This document shows, piece after piece, positions 7,948 to 15,505 of a DNA stretch of 26,547 nt. The position numbers were made by a program, and so were the translations under genes. Location of the stretch: contig CAZPQV010000028.1 of NCBI GenBank assembly GCA_964588705.1, positions 1 through 26,547 of the forward strand, written 5' to 3'. The stretch comes from CAZPQV01 sp964588705. GTDB lineage: Bacteria > Bacteroidota > Bacteroidia > Flavobacteriales > Weeksellaceae. Every line of letters begins with the position of its first letter. The first letter of the stretch is position 1. The notes under the pieces were generated by a model that had not been told where the DNA came from, ran no database searches, and saw nothing but the letters and a program-made list of their open reading frames with translations.

Positions 7948-8512
7948 ATTTTTTTCTGGCATTAAGAGATAATACCAAATCTTTATCGACATTCTTTACA
8001 GAGGAATATTTTGCATCACAAACCGAAGTTGTAATGGTGTAAGTTCCTTTATCCACCAAAATATAATTATCATTTCTTGCAGGAACGGTCAGATTATAGA
8101 ATTTCTTACCGGCTATTTTCACAATAAGGTTACAGTTCGATAGATTTTTAATCTGTAAAAACGCTTCTCTTCTGCTCGGATCATTATTAAGCAAATGGGT
8201 AAGTATTTCAGCAGTTTTTTTATTTTCAGCACTTACTTCGCCGTCTTTTCTCACATCTTTTCTTACCGTTGCAGCCATTTTTGGCTTACTGATCGGTTCC
8301 ACTTTTGGTTTTGCAACTGCAGCATTATCACCATTTAACATCGCAAAAAGTTTCCTTTTAAATTCCGGGGTTTTCGGGTGATTTGGATTGGCTTTTATAA
8401 AAGCTGCAACTACTTTCATATCCGTAGTTTTCTCTACCTGAGCAACCGTATAATTCTGTGCAGATAATATTAAAGAACAAAAAAAGAATAGCAGATAGAA
8501 GATTTTTTTCAT
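7946..8512 (-). CDS. Small secreted protein of unknown function, possibly DUF6759-like
   Basis: A 188-aa protein with a typical signal peptide (MKKIFYLLFFFCSLILSAQ, cleavage after SAQ or SA-Q), so exported to the periplasm or beyond. Residues 22-70 form a small helical segment (TVAQVEKTTDMKVVAAFIKANPNHPKTPEFKRKL). A low-complexity lysine-rich linker follows, then a compact C-terminal domain of about 80 residues (NPSRREAFLQIKNLSNCNLIVKI... to LSLNARKK) that reads as beta-strands, with cysteines in SNCNL and TSVCDAK. The C-terminal domain reminds me of proteins labelled DUF6759 in Chryseobacterium, but I cannot confirm that. No enzymatic motif is seen. It sits alone, convergent with accA and divergent from tsf. 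No TAnnTTTG box was found upstream. Confidence 0.75.
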   Translation of the reverse strand: MKKIFYLLFFFCSLILSAQNYTVAQVEKTTDMKVVAAFIKANPNHPKTPEFKRKLFAMLNGDNAAVAKPKVEPISKPKMAATVRKDVRKDGEVSAENKKTAEILTHLLNNDPSRREAFLQIKNLSNCNLIVKIAGKKFYNLTVPARNDNYILVDKGTYTITTSVCDAKYSSVKNVDKDLVLSLNARKK

Positions 8513-8590
8513 CTCAATGTGAATGTTTTGTGTTTGATTTTGATACTTATTAAACGTTAAATCCGTCTTTTTAGTTTACTGAATTTTTTT

Positions 8591-8598
8591 TATCTTTG
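8591..8598 (+). promoter_or_regulatory. Bacteroidota -7 box for tsf
   Basis: TATCTTTG matches TAnnTTTG. It lies 51 bp before the tsf ATG at 8650, giving the longest leader of the boxes listed here. A hairpin starts 4 bp downstream, about where transcription should begin. Confidence 0.65.
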
Positions 8599-8601
8599 CA
8601 A

Positions 8602-8618
8602 CGCTCAAAAACAGAGCG
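8602..8618 (+). promoter_or_regulatory. Hairpin at the predicted 5' end of the tsf mRNA
   Basis: CGCTC (8602-8606) pairs with GAGCG (8614-8618) around a 7-nt A-rich loop. It starts right after the -7 box, so the transcript would begin at or within the stem. It could protect the mRNA 5' end or be a protein-binding site. The function is inference. Confidence 0.45.
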
Positions 8619-8649
8619 ACTTTAACCCTAAATATAAAAAATAAATAAT

Positions 8650-9471
8650 ATGTATACACCGGTAGCAGCTGACGTAGCAAAGCTAAGAAACACAACAGGT
8701 GCAGGAATGATGGACTGCAAAAAAGCTCTAGTAGAAGCGGAAGGAGATTTCGAAAAAGCGATTGAAATCCTTAGAAAAAAAGGACAGAAAGTAGCAGCAA
8801 ACAGAGCTGACAGAGAATCTACAGAAGGTGCAGTAATCGCAAAAGTAAACAGCGACAACACTAAAGGTGTAATTATCGCTCTTAACTGCGAAACTGACTT
8901 CGTAGCGAAAAACGAAGATTTCGTAACTATGGCTCACGAACTTGCAGAACTGGCTTTAGGAAAAACTAAAGAAGAATTCCTTGCAGCAGATTACAAAGGT
9001 CTTCCTGTTTCTGAAAAACTAATCGAGCAGACTGGTGTAACAGGTGAAAAACTTGAAATCGGTTCTTTCGAAGCAATCGAAGGTCCTTTCCTTGGTTCTT
9101 ACATCCACGCCGGAAACAAAATTGCAGCGATTACTTCACTTTCAGATAATGTTGCAGGTGCAGAAGAAGTAGCAAAATCTGTATCAATGCAGGTTGCAGC
9201 GATGAACCCAATCGCTCTTGATGAAACTAAAGTTTCTCAGGACACTATCGATAAAGAACTTGAAATTGAAAGAGAACTTCTTGTAAAAGAAGGAAAACCT
9301 GCAAACATCATCGATAACATCCTTAAAGGAAAAATGCAGAAATTCTACAAAGAAAACACTTTGGTACACCAGGCTTACATTAAAGACGGTAACCAATCTG
9401 TAGCAGATTACGTAAAATCTGTAAACGGAGATCTTAAAGTGGTTGGATTTGTAAGAGTTGCTCTTTCTTAA
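8650..9471 (+). CDS. tsf: Translation elongation factor Ts
   Basis: A 273-aa guanine nucleotide exchange factor that releases GDP from EF-Tu in the cytoplasm. The N-terminal UBA-like domain reads VAADVAKLRNTTGAGMMDCKKAL with the EF-Ts signature L-R-x-x-T-G-A-G-M-M-D-C-K. The core domain follows with NCETDFVAKNEDF (the TDFV motif that contacts EF-Tu) and the second subdomain GSYIHAGNKIAAITSL. Length matches the family. In many bacteria rpsB directly precedes tsf; here a gene on the opposite strand is the neighbour and tsf has its own promoter and terminator, so it is monocistronic in this genome. Codon use is strongly biased to a few preferred codons, as expected for high expression. Confidence 0.97.
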   Translation: MYTPVAADVAKLRNTTGAGMMDCKKALVEAEGDFEKAIEILRKKGQKVAANRADRESTEGAVIAKVNSDNTKGVIIALNCETDFVAKNEDFVTMAHELAELALGKTKEEFLAADYKGLPVSEKLIEQTGVTGEKLEIGSFEAIEGPFLGSYIHAGNKIAAITSLSDNVAGAEEVAKSVSMQVAAMNPIALDETKVSQDTIDKELEIERELLVKEGKPANIIDNILKGKMQKFYKENTLVHQAYIKDGNQSVADYVKSVNGDLKVVGFVRVALS

Positions 9472-9496
9472 GAAATTAAGTAACAAAAATATTCGA

Positions 9497-9526
9497 AGAG
9501 TGGTTTTTATAAGCCACTCTTTTTGT
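9497..9526 (+). terminator. Rho-independent terminator after tsf
   Basis: AGAGTGG (9497-9503) pairs perfectly with CCACTCT (9514-9520) around a 10-nt U-rich loop, followed by a T-rich run. It lies 25 bp after the tsf stop codon. Confidence 0.88.
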
Positions 9527-9647
9527 TTTTTTAGATTCTGAATTTGCAATTTTTAGATAACAGGAAAAAGAAAATTTCTATTCTCTTAATTATAGTTAAA
9601 ATAAATCGGTTGAACCATTTTACATAATCTAAGAATATAATTTTCCG

Positions 9648-9655
9648 TAAATTTG
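9648..9655 (+). promoter_or_regulatory. Bacteroidota -7 box for recJ
   Basis: TAAATTTG ends 7 bp before the recJ ATG at 9663, so the transcript would have almost no leader. Consensus match only. Confidence 0.58.
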
Positions 9656-9662
9656 TGACATT

Positions 9663-11405
9663 ATGAAACAAAAGTGGATTTACAAGCCCGAACCTGATGA
9701 AGACGTAGTAGACGGCCTAAGCACATCGCTTGGTTTTGGAACATTGGAATCCAAAATCCTGGTGCTCCGTGGTATTGATAATTACCAAAAGGCAAGAGAA
9801 TTTTTCAAACCAAAAGTTGAAGATATACACAGTCCGTTCCTGATGGCAGATATGCAGAAAGCCGTGGAACGCATTGCAACAGCCATCGAAAATGGCGAAA
9901 AAATATTGGTTTACGGAGATTATGATGTTGATGGAACTACTGCCGTTGCACTGATGTATCTCTATTTGAGTAAAATCGTTGAAAAGAAATATCTCGATTT
10001 TTATATTCCCGACAGAAACAGTGAAGGATACGGAATTTCAAAGGAGGGAATTGATTTTGCAAAAGAAAATGATTTTTCATTAATCATCGCTCTCGACTGT
10101 GGAATTAAAGCTTTGGATAAGATCGATTATGCCAATTCTTTAGGGATTGAATTCATCATTTGCGATCACCATTTGCCAGGAGATGAAATCCCAAATGCGG
10201 TTGCCGTTTTAGACCCAAAAAGAAATGACTGCCGCTACCCTTTCAAAGAACTTTCAGGTTGTGGTGTTGGATTTAAACTTTGCCAGGGACTGAATACGAT
10301 TTATAAAATTCCTGATGCCGAACTCTACGAACTCACTGATTTACTGGCTATTTCGATTGCCGCAGACATCGTTTCGATGACCGGTGAAAACAGAGTTTTG
10401 GCAAAAATGGGACTTAAGACTTTAAGAAAAACTAGAAATCTCGGTCTAAGACTTCTGATTCCAGAAGATAAATTGGCGACTTACGAAATTTCAAACATTG
10501 TCTTTGAAATTGCTCCGAAAATCAATGCGGCGGGAAGAATTTCACATGGTAAAGCTGCTGTTGAACTGATGGTTTCTGATAACCTGAGACACGCACATCA
10601 GATTGTAGATAATATTGTTGACCTAAACGATTCGCGTAGAGAACTCGATCTTACAAGTACCACCGAAGCGTTGGAACAGGTAGTGACTACAAATCAGGTT
10701 CAGAATGCGACAACGGTCGTTTATGGCCCTGAATGGAATAAAGGTGTCATTGGAATCGTTGCCTCAAGATTGACGGAGACTTATTATAAACCTACTTTGG
10801 TTTTCACAAACGGAAATAATGGAGAACTCGTGGCTTCGGCACGTTCGGTTTCCGATTTTGATGTTCACGAAGCTCTTGAACTGTGCTCGGAATATTTCAC
10901 AAAATTCGGTGGACACCCCGCTGCTGCAGGACTTTCTATGGAGAAAGACCGTTTTGAAGCATTCAAGAAAAAATTTGAAGAAGTGGTAGCTGCTAAAATT
11001 CAGGAGCATCAAAGAGAGCCTTCCATAACGATAGATTCTGAAATTGAAATTGAAAACCTCAACAAAGAATTTTTCAATTTCCACAGAAAACTGGCGCCTT
11101 TCGGACCTCAAAATATGAAACCGATTTTGGTCCTGAAAAACCAGAATGTTTCGGGCTATGTGAAACAAATGGGTAAAGACGGAAATCACATCAAATTCTA
11201 TTTGCACAATCCGTCAAACAACCGAAATATCGAATGTGTAGGATTCAAATTAGGGAAACATTTTGATGACTTCAAGAATAAAACTTTTGATATCGCTTTC
11301 ACAGCCGAAGAAAACCACTGGAAAGGAAATGTGACGTATTATCTGAATATAAGAGACGTAAAATTTAAAGAGCCGGAAGACAGAAGTCCGAAGTCTGAAG
11401 ATTAA
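9663..11405 (+). CDS. recJ: Single-stranded-DNA-specific exonuclease RecJ
   Basis: A 580-aa DHH/DHHA1 family 5'-3' ssDNA exonuclease used in recombination and mismatch or base-excision repair. The DHH phosphoesterase domain has YGDYDVDGTTAVALM (metal ligands D86, D88, D90), ALDCGIK, and CDHHLPG (D168-H169-H170), plus a later Asp in IAADIVSM. The DHHA1 domain has GVIGIVASRL and the GGHPAAAGLS signature (about 416-425). The C-terminal OB fold runs from about residue 455 (SITIDSEIEI) to the end. The last residues EPEDRSPKSED are encoded by a dispersed intergenic-type repeat rather than by family-conserved sequence. nadD follows 33 bp later, probably in the same transcript. Confidence 0.96.
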   Translation: MKQKWIYKPEPDEDVVDGLSTSLGFGTLESKILVLRGIDNYQKAREFFKPKVEDIHSPFLMADMQKAVERIATAIENGEKILVYGDYDVDGTTAVALMYLYLSKIVEKKYLDFYIPDRNSEGYGISKEGIDFAKENDFSLIIALDCGIKALDKIDYANSLGIEFIICDHHLPGDEIPNAVAVLDPKRNDCRYPFKELSGCGVGFKLCQGLNTIYKIPDAELYELTDLLAISIAADIVSMTGENRVLAKMGLKTLRKTRNLGLRLLIPEDKLATYEISNIVFEIAPKINAAGRISHGKAAVELMVSDNLRHAHQIVDNIVDLNDSRRELDLTSTTEALEQVVTTNQVQNATTVVYGPEWNKGVIGIVASRLTETYYKPTLVFTNGNNGELVASARSVSDFDVHEALELCSEYFTKFGGHPAAAGLSMEKDRFEAFKKKFEEVVAAKIQEHQREPSITIDSEIEIENLNKEFFNFHRKLAPFGPQNMKPILVLKNQNVSGYVKQMGKDGNHIKFYLHNPSNNRNIECVGFKLGKHFDDFKNKTFDIAFTAEENHWKGNVTYYLNIRDVKFKEPEDRSPKSED

Positions 11406-11436
11406 CTCGAAACCCGCATCTCGTATCTCGTAGCAA
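11374..11436 (+). repeat. Dispersed GGAAG/CCGAAG repeat overlapping the recJ 3' end
   Basis: The sequence around 11374-11400 consists of GGAAGACAGAAG and TCCGAAGTCTGAAG units. It is followed at 11406-11434 by short CTCG units (ACTCGAAACC, ATCTCGTATCTCG). Related GGAAG-x-CCGAAG blocks follow nadD (12024-12050) and the GH20 gene (18784-18808). The repeat supplies the last codons and stop of recJ. Confidence 0.5.
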
Positions 11437-11438
11437 AA

Positions 11439-12023
11439 ATGAAAAAAATCGGTCTTTTTTTCGGTTCGTTCAATCCTATTCATATTGGGCATCTGATTTT
11501 AGCAAACTATATCCTTGAAAATTCGGATATGGATGAATTGTGGTTTGTGGTGAGTCCGCAGAATCCTTTCAAGGAGAAAAAATCTTTGCTTAAGGACAGT
11601 AACCGTTTGGATATGGTGCAGCTGGCGGTGAAAAACTATCCGAAAATGCGCGCCTCAAATATCGAATTTTCTTTGCCAAAACCGAGTTATACGATTGATA
11701 CGCTCACTTATCTTCACGAAAAATATCCGGATTATTCTTTTGCACTGATTATGGGTGAAGACAATTTGAAGAGTCTTGACAAATGGAAAAATTCTGAAAC
11801 GTTGATTAACAATTATCAGATTATCGTTTATCCAAGGATTTTTGAAGGCGAAAAAGAAGACCACGAATATCTGCAGCATGAAAATATCAGTCTGATAAAG
11901 GCCCCGATGATTGAACTTTCAGCTACGGAAATCCGGGAGATGATTAAGCAGGGAAAAAATGTCCGCCCAATGCTTCCGCCTGAAGTTTTTGAGTATCTAG
12001 ATGGAAGTTCGTTTTATAAATAA
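11439..12023 (+). CDS. nadD: Nicotinate-nucleotide adenylyltransferase
   Basis: A 194-aa enzyme that adenylates nicotinate mononucleotide to deamido-NAD in NAD biosynthesis. The N-terminus KKIGLFFGSFNPIHIGHLILA has the nucleotidyltransferase GSFNPIHxGH signature (about residues 9-18) with the ATP-binding histidines. VVSPQNPFKEK and the C-terminal SATEIREMI (equivalent of the ISSTxIR motif, about 164-172) complete the active site. Length is typical. The ATG at 11439 is the first base of the family-like N-terminus MKKIGLFFG. It follows recJ by 33 bp. Confidence 0.96.
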   Translation: MKKIGLFFGSFNPIHIGHLILANYILENSDMDELWFVVSPQNPFKEKKSLLKDSNRLDMVQLAVKNYPKMRASNIEFSLPKPSYTIDTLTYLHEKYPDYSFALIMGEDNLKSLDKWKNSETLINNYQIIVYPRIFEGEKEDHEYLQHENISLIKAPMIELSATEIREMIKQGKNVRPMLPPEVFEYLDGSSFYK

Positions 12024-12055
12024 GCGCGAAGTTGGAAGTCCGAAGCACGGAGTTC
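12024..12055 (+). repeat. Dispersed GGAAGTCCGAAG repeat after nadD
   Basis: GCGCGAAGTTGGAAGTCCGAAG starts directly after the nadD stop codon. It shares the GAAGTCCGAAG core with the block at the recJ end. It precedes the DUF3817 gene start. Confidence 0.5.
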
Positions 12056-12081
12056 ATTATATAGCAACAAGAAACAAGTTA

Positions 12082-12423
12082 ATGGAAATTGTAGATAAAT
12101 TTATTGCAAAACACGGAGAAGAAAAAATCATTAAATGGTTTAAGAAAGTTTGCGTTTTAGAAGCCGTTTCATGGTGTCTGCTGTTCTCTGCAATGATCTG
12201 GATCCGCTACGAGCGCGATGAACTTCTGCCAACCATTTACATCATCATCATGGGAAATATCCATGGTTTATTTTTCACACTTTATTTACTTTTAATTTTG
12301 CCTGCAAAAAAAATCTTCAATTGGGACGACGAAGATTTTGTTTTCGCCCTCATCGCCGCATTCTTTCCTTTTGCCACGATTTGGATCGATAAAAGTCTGG
12401 CACGTTTCGATCGCGAAGAATAA
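12082..12423 (+). CDS. DUF3817 domain integral membrane protein
   Basis: A 113-aa small inner-membrane protein. A charged N-terminal amphipathic segment (MEIVDKFIAKHGEEKIIKWFKK) is followed by three likely membrane helices: about residues 23-40 (VLEAVSWCLLFSAMIWI), 51-72 (IYIIIMGNIHGLFFTLYLLLIL) and 83-102 (FVFALIAAFFPFATIWI). The E-A-x-S-W and G-x-x-H-G-L patterns and the W-D-K-S-L ending match DUF3817, an uncharacterised family found in many bacteria. I start at the ATG at 12082. An ORF start at 12001 would overlap nadD and translate the intergenic repeat. It probably belongs to the recJ-nadD transcript. No function is known to me. Confidence 0.75.
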   Translation: MEIVDKFIAKHGEEKIIKWFKKVCVLEAVSWCLLFSAMIWIRYERDELLPTIYIIIMGNIHGLFFTLYLLLILPAKKIFNWDDEDFVFALIAAFFPFATIWIDKSLARFDREE

Positions 12424-12436
12424 TTATTTTTTTTGA

Positions 12437-13566
12437 AAAAATTTCAGCATTGCAATTGGAGCAAACGTCTCTGTAACTGATACCGATAATGACACCTATC
12501 TTGAAAATCTCGATTTAAATTCTGGCAAGTTCATTAAGGATTATAACCAAAGTAATCATTTTGTTTACAACGAAAAAATATCAGGAGTATATGCTACTTT
12601 AGAAAACAAATTCTCAGATAAGTTTTCAGGAAAAATTGGAACCAGATTCGAAACCTCAAATTCCGAAGGAAGAATTCTTGATTCCGATGAAACCATCAAC
12701 CGCAAGTTTAATAATCTGCTTCCATATGCAAGTTTGAGTTACGATCTCAATAAAACCAATAATATCTCCTATACATTTTCCAGCAGGATAAGAAGACCTT
12801 CTTTTTGGGAAATAAATCCTGTGAGAATTTATATCACTCCCACAAATTATGTCAAAACAATCCATTTGTAAAGGCTTCCGACGTGTACACGTATCAGTTG
12901 ACTTATATGTATAAGCACGCATACCTTCTTATTCTGAACCATACCTTGCAGACGGATGATTACTCACAAATTCCTCTTCAAAACGATGAAGAACTGAGAT
13001 ATATCCGCACGAATTTTGGTGATAAGCAAACTGCAAATGTATATTTGGGAACTCAAAAAAGTCTTTTCAAAGGAATTCTAACAACCAATTCGAATATTGG
13101 ATTTCAGATTAATCATATTAAAGGCTATTTTGATACAGATCCTATTACCGGAGATAAGTTCAATCCTTTTTTAATCGATACCAGAACGACTTCATTTGTT
13201 TTTAAAACCAATAACAATATTAGGGTTTCGCCGAAAAAAGATTTATTTCTAATTGTGAATTATTTTTATGTAGGTTCTCAAATTTTAAACATTGGCGTTC
13301 TCGAACCAATTTCAAGTTTGGATTTGGGAATCAGAAAAATATGGATTGACTGGACTTTCAACTTACAAGGAAAGGATTTACTTGGAACCAATGTCGTAAA
13401 ACTTGAAAACACCCAAAGTAATGGCAACTACAACTATGTGATGAATGACCAATACAGCAGATCTGTAGAGTTTTCCGTAACGTATAATTTTGGAAACAAA
13501 AAAGTGAAAAAAGTTCGAGAAATTAATGAAGCCAGCAGTGATATTAAATCAAGAACAGGAAACTAA
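12437..13566 (+). pseudogene. 5'-truncated and frameshifted TonB-dependent-receptor-type outer membrane beta-barrel protein
   Basis: About 375 codons of the C-terminal barrel of an outer_membrane_beta-barrel family protein (OMP_b-brl_3 type) survive. Frame 2 is open from 12437, right after an in-frame TGA at 12434, and reads NFSIAIGANVSVTDTDND... to SRIRRPSFWEINPVRIYITP before a stop at 12869. The same protein continues one frame over as QNNPFVKASDVYTYQLTYMY... to the barrel end VEFSVTYNFGNKKVKK at 13566. The NPVRxY...NNPFVKAS junction is contiguous in the family, so a single base was lost near 12853 (GTC-AAAAC where GTC-GAAAAC is expected). No start codon, signal peptide, carboxypeptidase-like domain or plug is present upstream; the gene abuts the DUF3817 stop. 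A 5' deletion plus a frameshift means no functional receptor. Family proteins are usually near 750-900 aa. Confidence 0.85.
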
Positions 13567-13591
13567 TATTAAAAACAGAATCAAAAAATAG

Positions 13592-13620
13592 TCACCGAAA
13601 ATCTCGGTGAATTTTTTTAT
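13592..13620. terminator. Bidirectional terminator between the barrel remnant and abgT
   Basis: TCACCGA (13592-13598) pairs with TCGGTGA (13604-13610) around AAATC. T's follow on the plus strand (13612-13618), and a T-rich run follows on the minus strand. It serves convergent transcription from both sides. Confidence 0.85.
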
Positions 13621-13632
13621 TTTAAAACTGTA

Positions 13633-15306
13633 TTATTTTACCGCTTCAAAAATGTAATACGTTGGAGAACCAGGACCAACAGGTAACTGTAAGAAAAACA
13701 CCCAAACATAGAACAAAATAATCCAACCGATAAAAAACAGAATACTGTAAGGCAGCATCATACTGATGATGGTTCCAATACCCAAATCTTTCTTGTACTT
13801 GGTTGCAAAAGCCAGAATTAATCCGAAATAACTCATCATCGGCGTGATAATATTGGTGACCGAATCTCCGATACGGTAAGCCGTCTGTATTACTTCCGGG
13901 CTGTAACCAATATACATCAGCATCGGTACAAAAATAGGAGCCGTTACCGCCCATTGCGCCGAAGCAGAACCTAATGAAAGATTTACCATGGCAGATATGA
14001 TAATAAATCCTAGAAAAACTTCCGGTCCTGTAAAGCCAATTTCCGTGAGGAATTCAGAACCTTTTACGGCAAAAATTTGTCCTAAATTACTCCAGCCAAA
14101 GAAAGCGACAAACTGAGCTGCAAAAAATACGATTACAATGTAAAGACCGAGGGTTGACATCGCTTTTGCCATTCCGTCAATAATACTTTTTTCACCTTTC
14201 ATACTGCCGGTTACTCTACCATAAACCACTCCGGGAATAAAGAAAAACACGAAAATAAATGTCACAATTCCTTTGAAAAATGGAGAGTTTAACACATCGC
14301 CGGTCTCAGGATTTCTTAGAATTCCATTCTCCGGAACAATGGTAAAGGACACCAGAATCATCATCAGGAGCAGGACGACGCCGGTGTACTTTAAACCTTT
14401 AATTTCAAGTTTGGTAAGTGGTGTCATCAAAGACTGATCATCCAGATTTTCCGAAGCCTCAGAAACGTTATATTTTCCCAACTTAGGTTCAACAATATAC
14501 AAGGTCACAAACGCTCCAACGGCAGTAATAAGAAATGTACTCACTGACATAAAGTACCAGTTGACGGCGGCATGTACCTCATAATCAGGGTCAATAATAT
14601 TGGCTGCTTCCTGCGTAAGTCCAGCAAGTAACGGATCAATAGTTCCAATAAGAAGGTTGGCACTGTATCCACCGGAAACACAGGCAAAGGCGCACGCAAG
14701 ACCGGCCAAAGGATGCCGCCCCATCGAATGAAAAATAACTGCTGCCAAAGGAATCAATACTACATATCCCATTTCGGAAGCTGTGTTCGACATCACCGCT
14801 GCAAAGCAGATGACGACTGTAACCAAATTTTTCGGATTAAGCATAAAATTTACTGGCTTCATCAGAATTCTGCCAATTCCAGTCCCTGCAGGTTTTTGCT
14901 TGAATGACGAAGCTTTCAACACGAAGCCGCGGNNNNNNNNNNTCAAGCCGGACCGCTCCGCAACACCAACACCCAACAACGCAACCAATACCACGCCCAA
15001 AGGCGCAAATCCTGTAAAATTAGGTACCAAATTGGTAACTATTCTCCGGAATCCTTCAGCGTTCATCAAACTTATGGGTTCTATAATTCCGCTTGGTGAT
15101 CTTCCCCGTGCCCCTTCCGGCCGTGGATCTTTGGCGCTCCAATCCAACCATTCAGCAAAACCGCTCAGCAAAACCACCCCCAAGGTGAAAATAGCAAACA
15201 GCGTTACGGGATGAGGAAGCAGATTACCCATCCATTCAACAAAATCCAGGAATCTGGAAAATAAATTCTTCTTTGGCGTCTTTTGCGTAGGCGTCGGTTT
15301 ATTCAT
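13633..15306 (-). CDS. AbgT family transporter (contains assembly gap)
   Basis: A 557-codon inner-membrane transporter of the AbgT family. The prototype AbgT imports p-aminobenzoyl-glutamate; relatives MtrF and YdaH have been reported to export p-aminobenzoate and sulfonamides, so direction is uncertain. Recognisable features are the cytoplasmic N-terminus followed by FVEWMGNLLPHPVTLFAIF (first TM), NAEGFRRIVTNLVPNFTGFAPLGVVLVALLGVGVAE, SNTASEMGYVVLIPLAAVIF, HPLAGLACAFACVSGG, and a C-terminal segment with SLGSASAQWAVTAPIFVPM and DSVTNIITPMMSYFG. About nine TM segments plus two re-entrant hairpins are expected from family structures. Ten N at 14933-14942 fall after VAERSGL; the frame is kept through the gap, but the true number of residues there is unknown. 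The first 120 codons are richer in G+C than the rest of the gene. Confidence 0.9.
   Translation of the reverse strand: MNKPTPTQKTPKKNLFSRFLDFVEWMGNLLPHPVTLFAIFTLGVVLLSGFAEWLDWSAKDPRPEGARGRSPSGIIEPISLMNAEGFRRIVTNLVPNFTGFAPLGVVLVALLGVGVAERSGLXXXXRGFVLKASSFKQKPAGTGIGRILMKPVNFMLNPKNLVTVVICFAAVMSNTASEMGYVVLIPLAAVIFHSMGRHPLAGLACAFACVSGGYSANLLIGTIDPLLAGLTQEAANIIDPDYEVHAAVNWYFMSVSTFLITAVGAFVTLYIVEPKLGKYNVSEASENLDDQSLMTPLTKLEIKGLKYTGVVLLLMMILVSFTIVPENGILRNPETGDVLNSPFFKGIVTFIFVFFFIPGVVYGRVTGSMKGEKSIIDGMAKAMSTLGLYIVIVFFAAQFVAFFGWSNLGQIFAVKGSEFLTEIGFTGPEVFLGFIIISAMVNLSLGSASAQWAVTAPIFVPMLMYIGYSPEVIQTAYRIGDSVTNIITPMMSYFGLILAFATKYKKDLGIGTIISMMLPYSILFFIGWIILFYVWVFFLQLPVGPGSPTYYIFEAVK
14933..14942. other. Run of 10 N (assembly gap)
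   Basis: Ten undetermined bases lie within abgT, flanked by unusually G+C-rich sequence (CCGCGG on one side, CCGGACCGCTCCG on the other). Real gap size cannot be judged. A length of 10 keeps the reading frame open. Confidence 0.98.
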
Positions 15307-15450
15307 TTAATGAAAGTGTGATTTATAAATTCAGGAAAAAGTATGCAGAACCAACCAAAAGAAACCGGAAAGCACACTTGTTTTTGCTAAAATAAAAAAA
15401 CTTTCTAAAACAGAAAGAATTTAGTCGTTATTGTGAAATTCGGATTTAAT

Positions 15451-15480
15451 AAAAAAAAGAACGCACCTGTTGGCGCGTTC
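15451..15480 (-). terminator. Rho-independent terminator after ctlX
   Basis: On the minus strand GAACGC (15480-15475) pairs with GCGTTC (15464-15459) around a 10-nt loop, followed by an eight-base T run (15458-15451). It lies 25 bp beyond the ctlX stop codon. Confidence 0.85.
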
Positions 15481-15505
15481 CGAAATTTTGATTGTGTAAA
15501 CAATA

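Noticed and set aside
10764..11207. 147-aa minus-strand ORF inside recJ
   Set aside because: It is antisense to a strongly conserved gene and its translation is Phe/Arg-rich mirror sequence without motifs. Other antisense ORFs in tsf, gltX, GH20 and GH2 were dropped for the same reason.
12001..12081. DUF3817 gene starting at 12001 inside nadD
   Set aside because: It would overlap nadD and translate the GGAAGTCCGAAG repeat. The hydrophobic family sequence begins after the ATG at 12082.
12805..13566. Intact 253-aa gene
   Set aside because: Its first 17 residues are an out-of-frame reading of the barrel protein. The true upstream part lies in another frame, so this is the distal piece of a pseudogene.
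13592..13620. Attachment site or operator at the 7-bp inverted repeat
   Set aside because: The stem followed by T runs in both directions between two convergent gene ends is explained as a bidirectional terminator.
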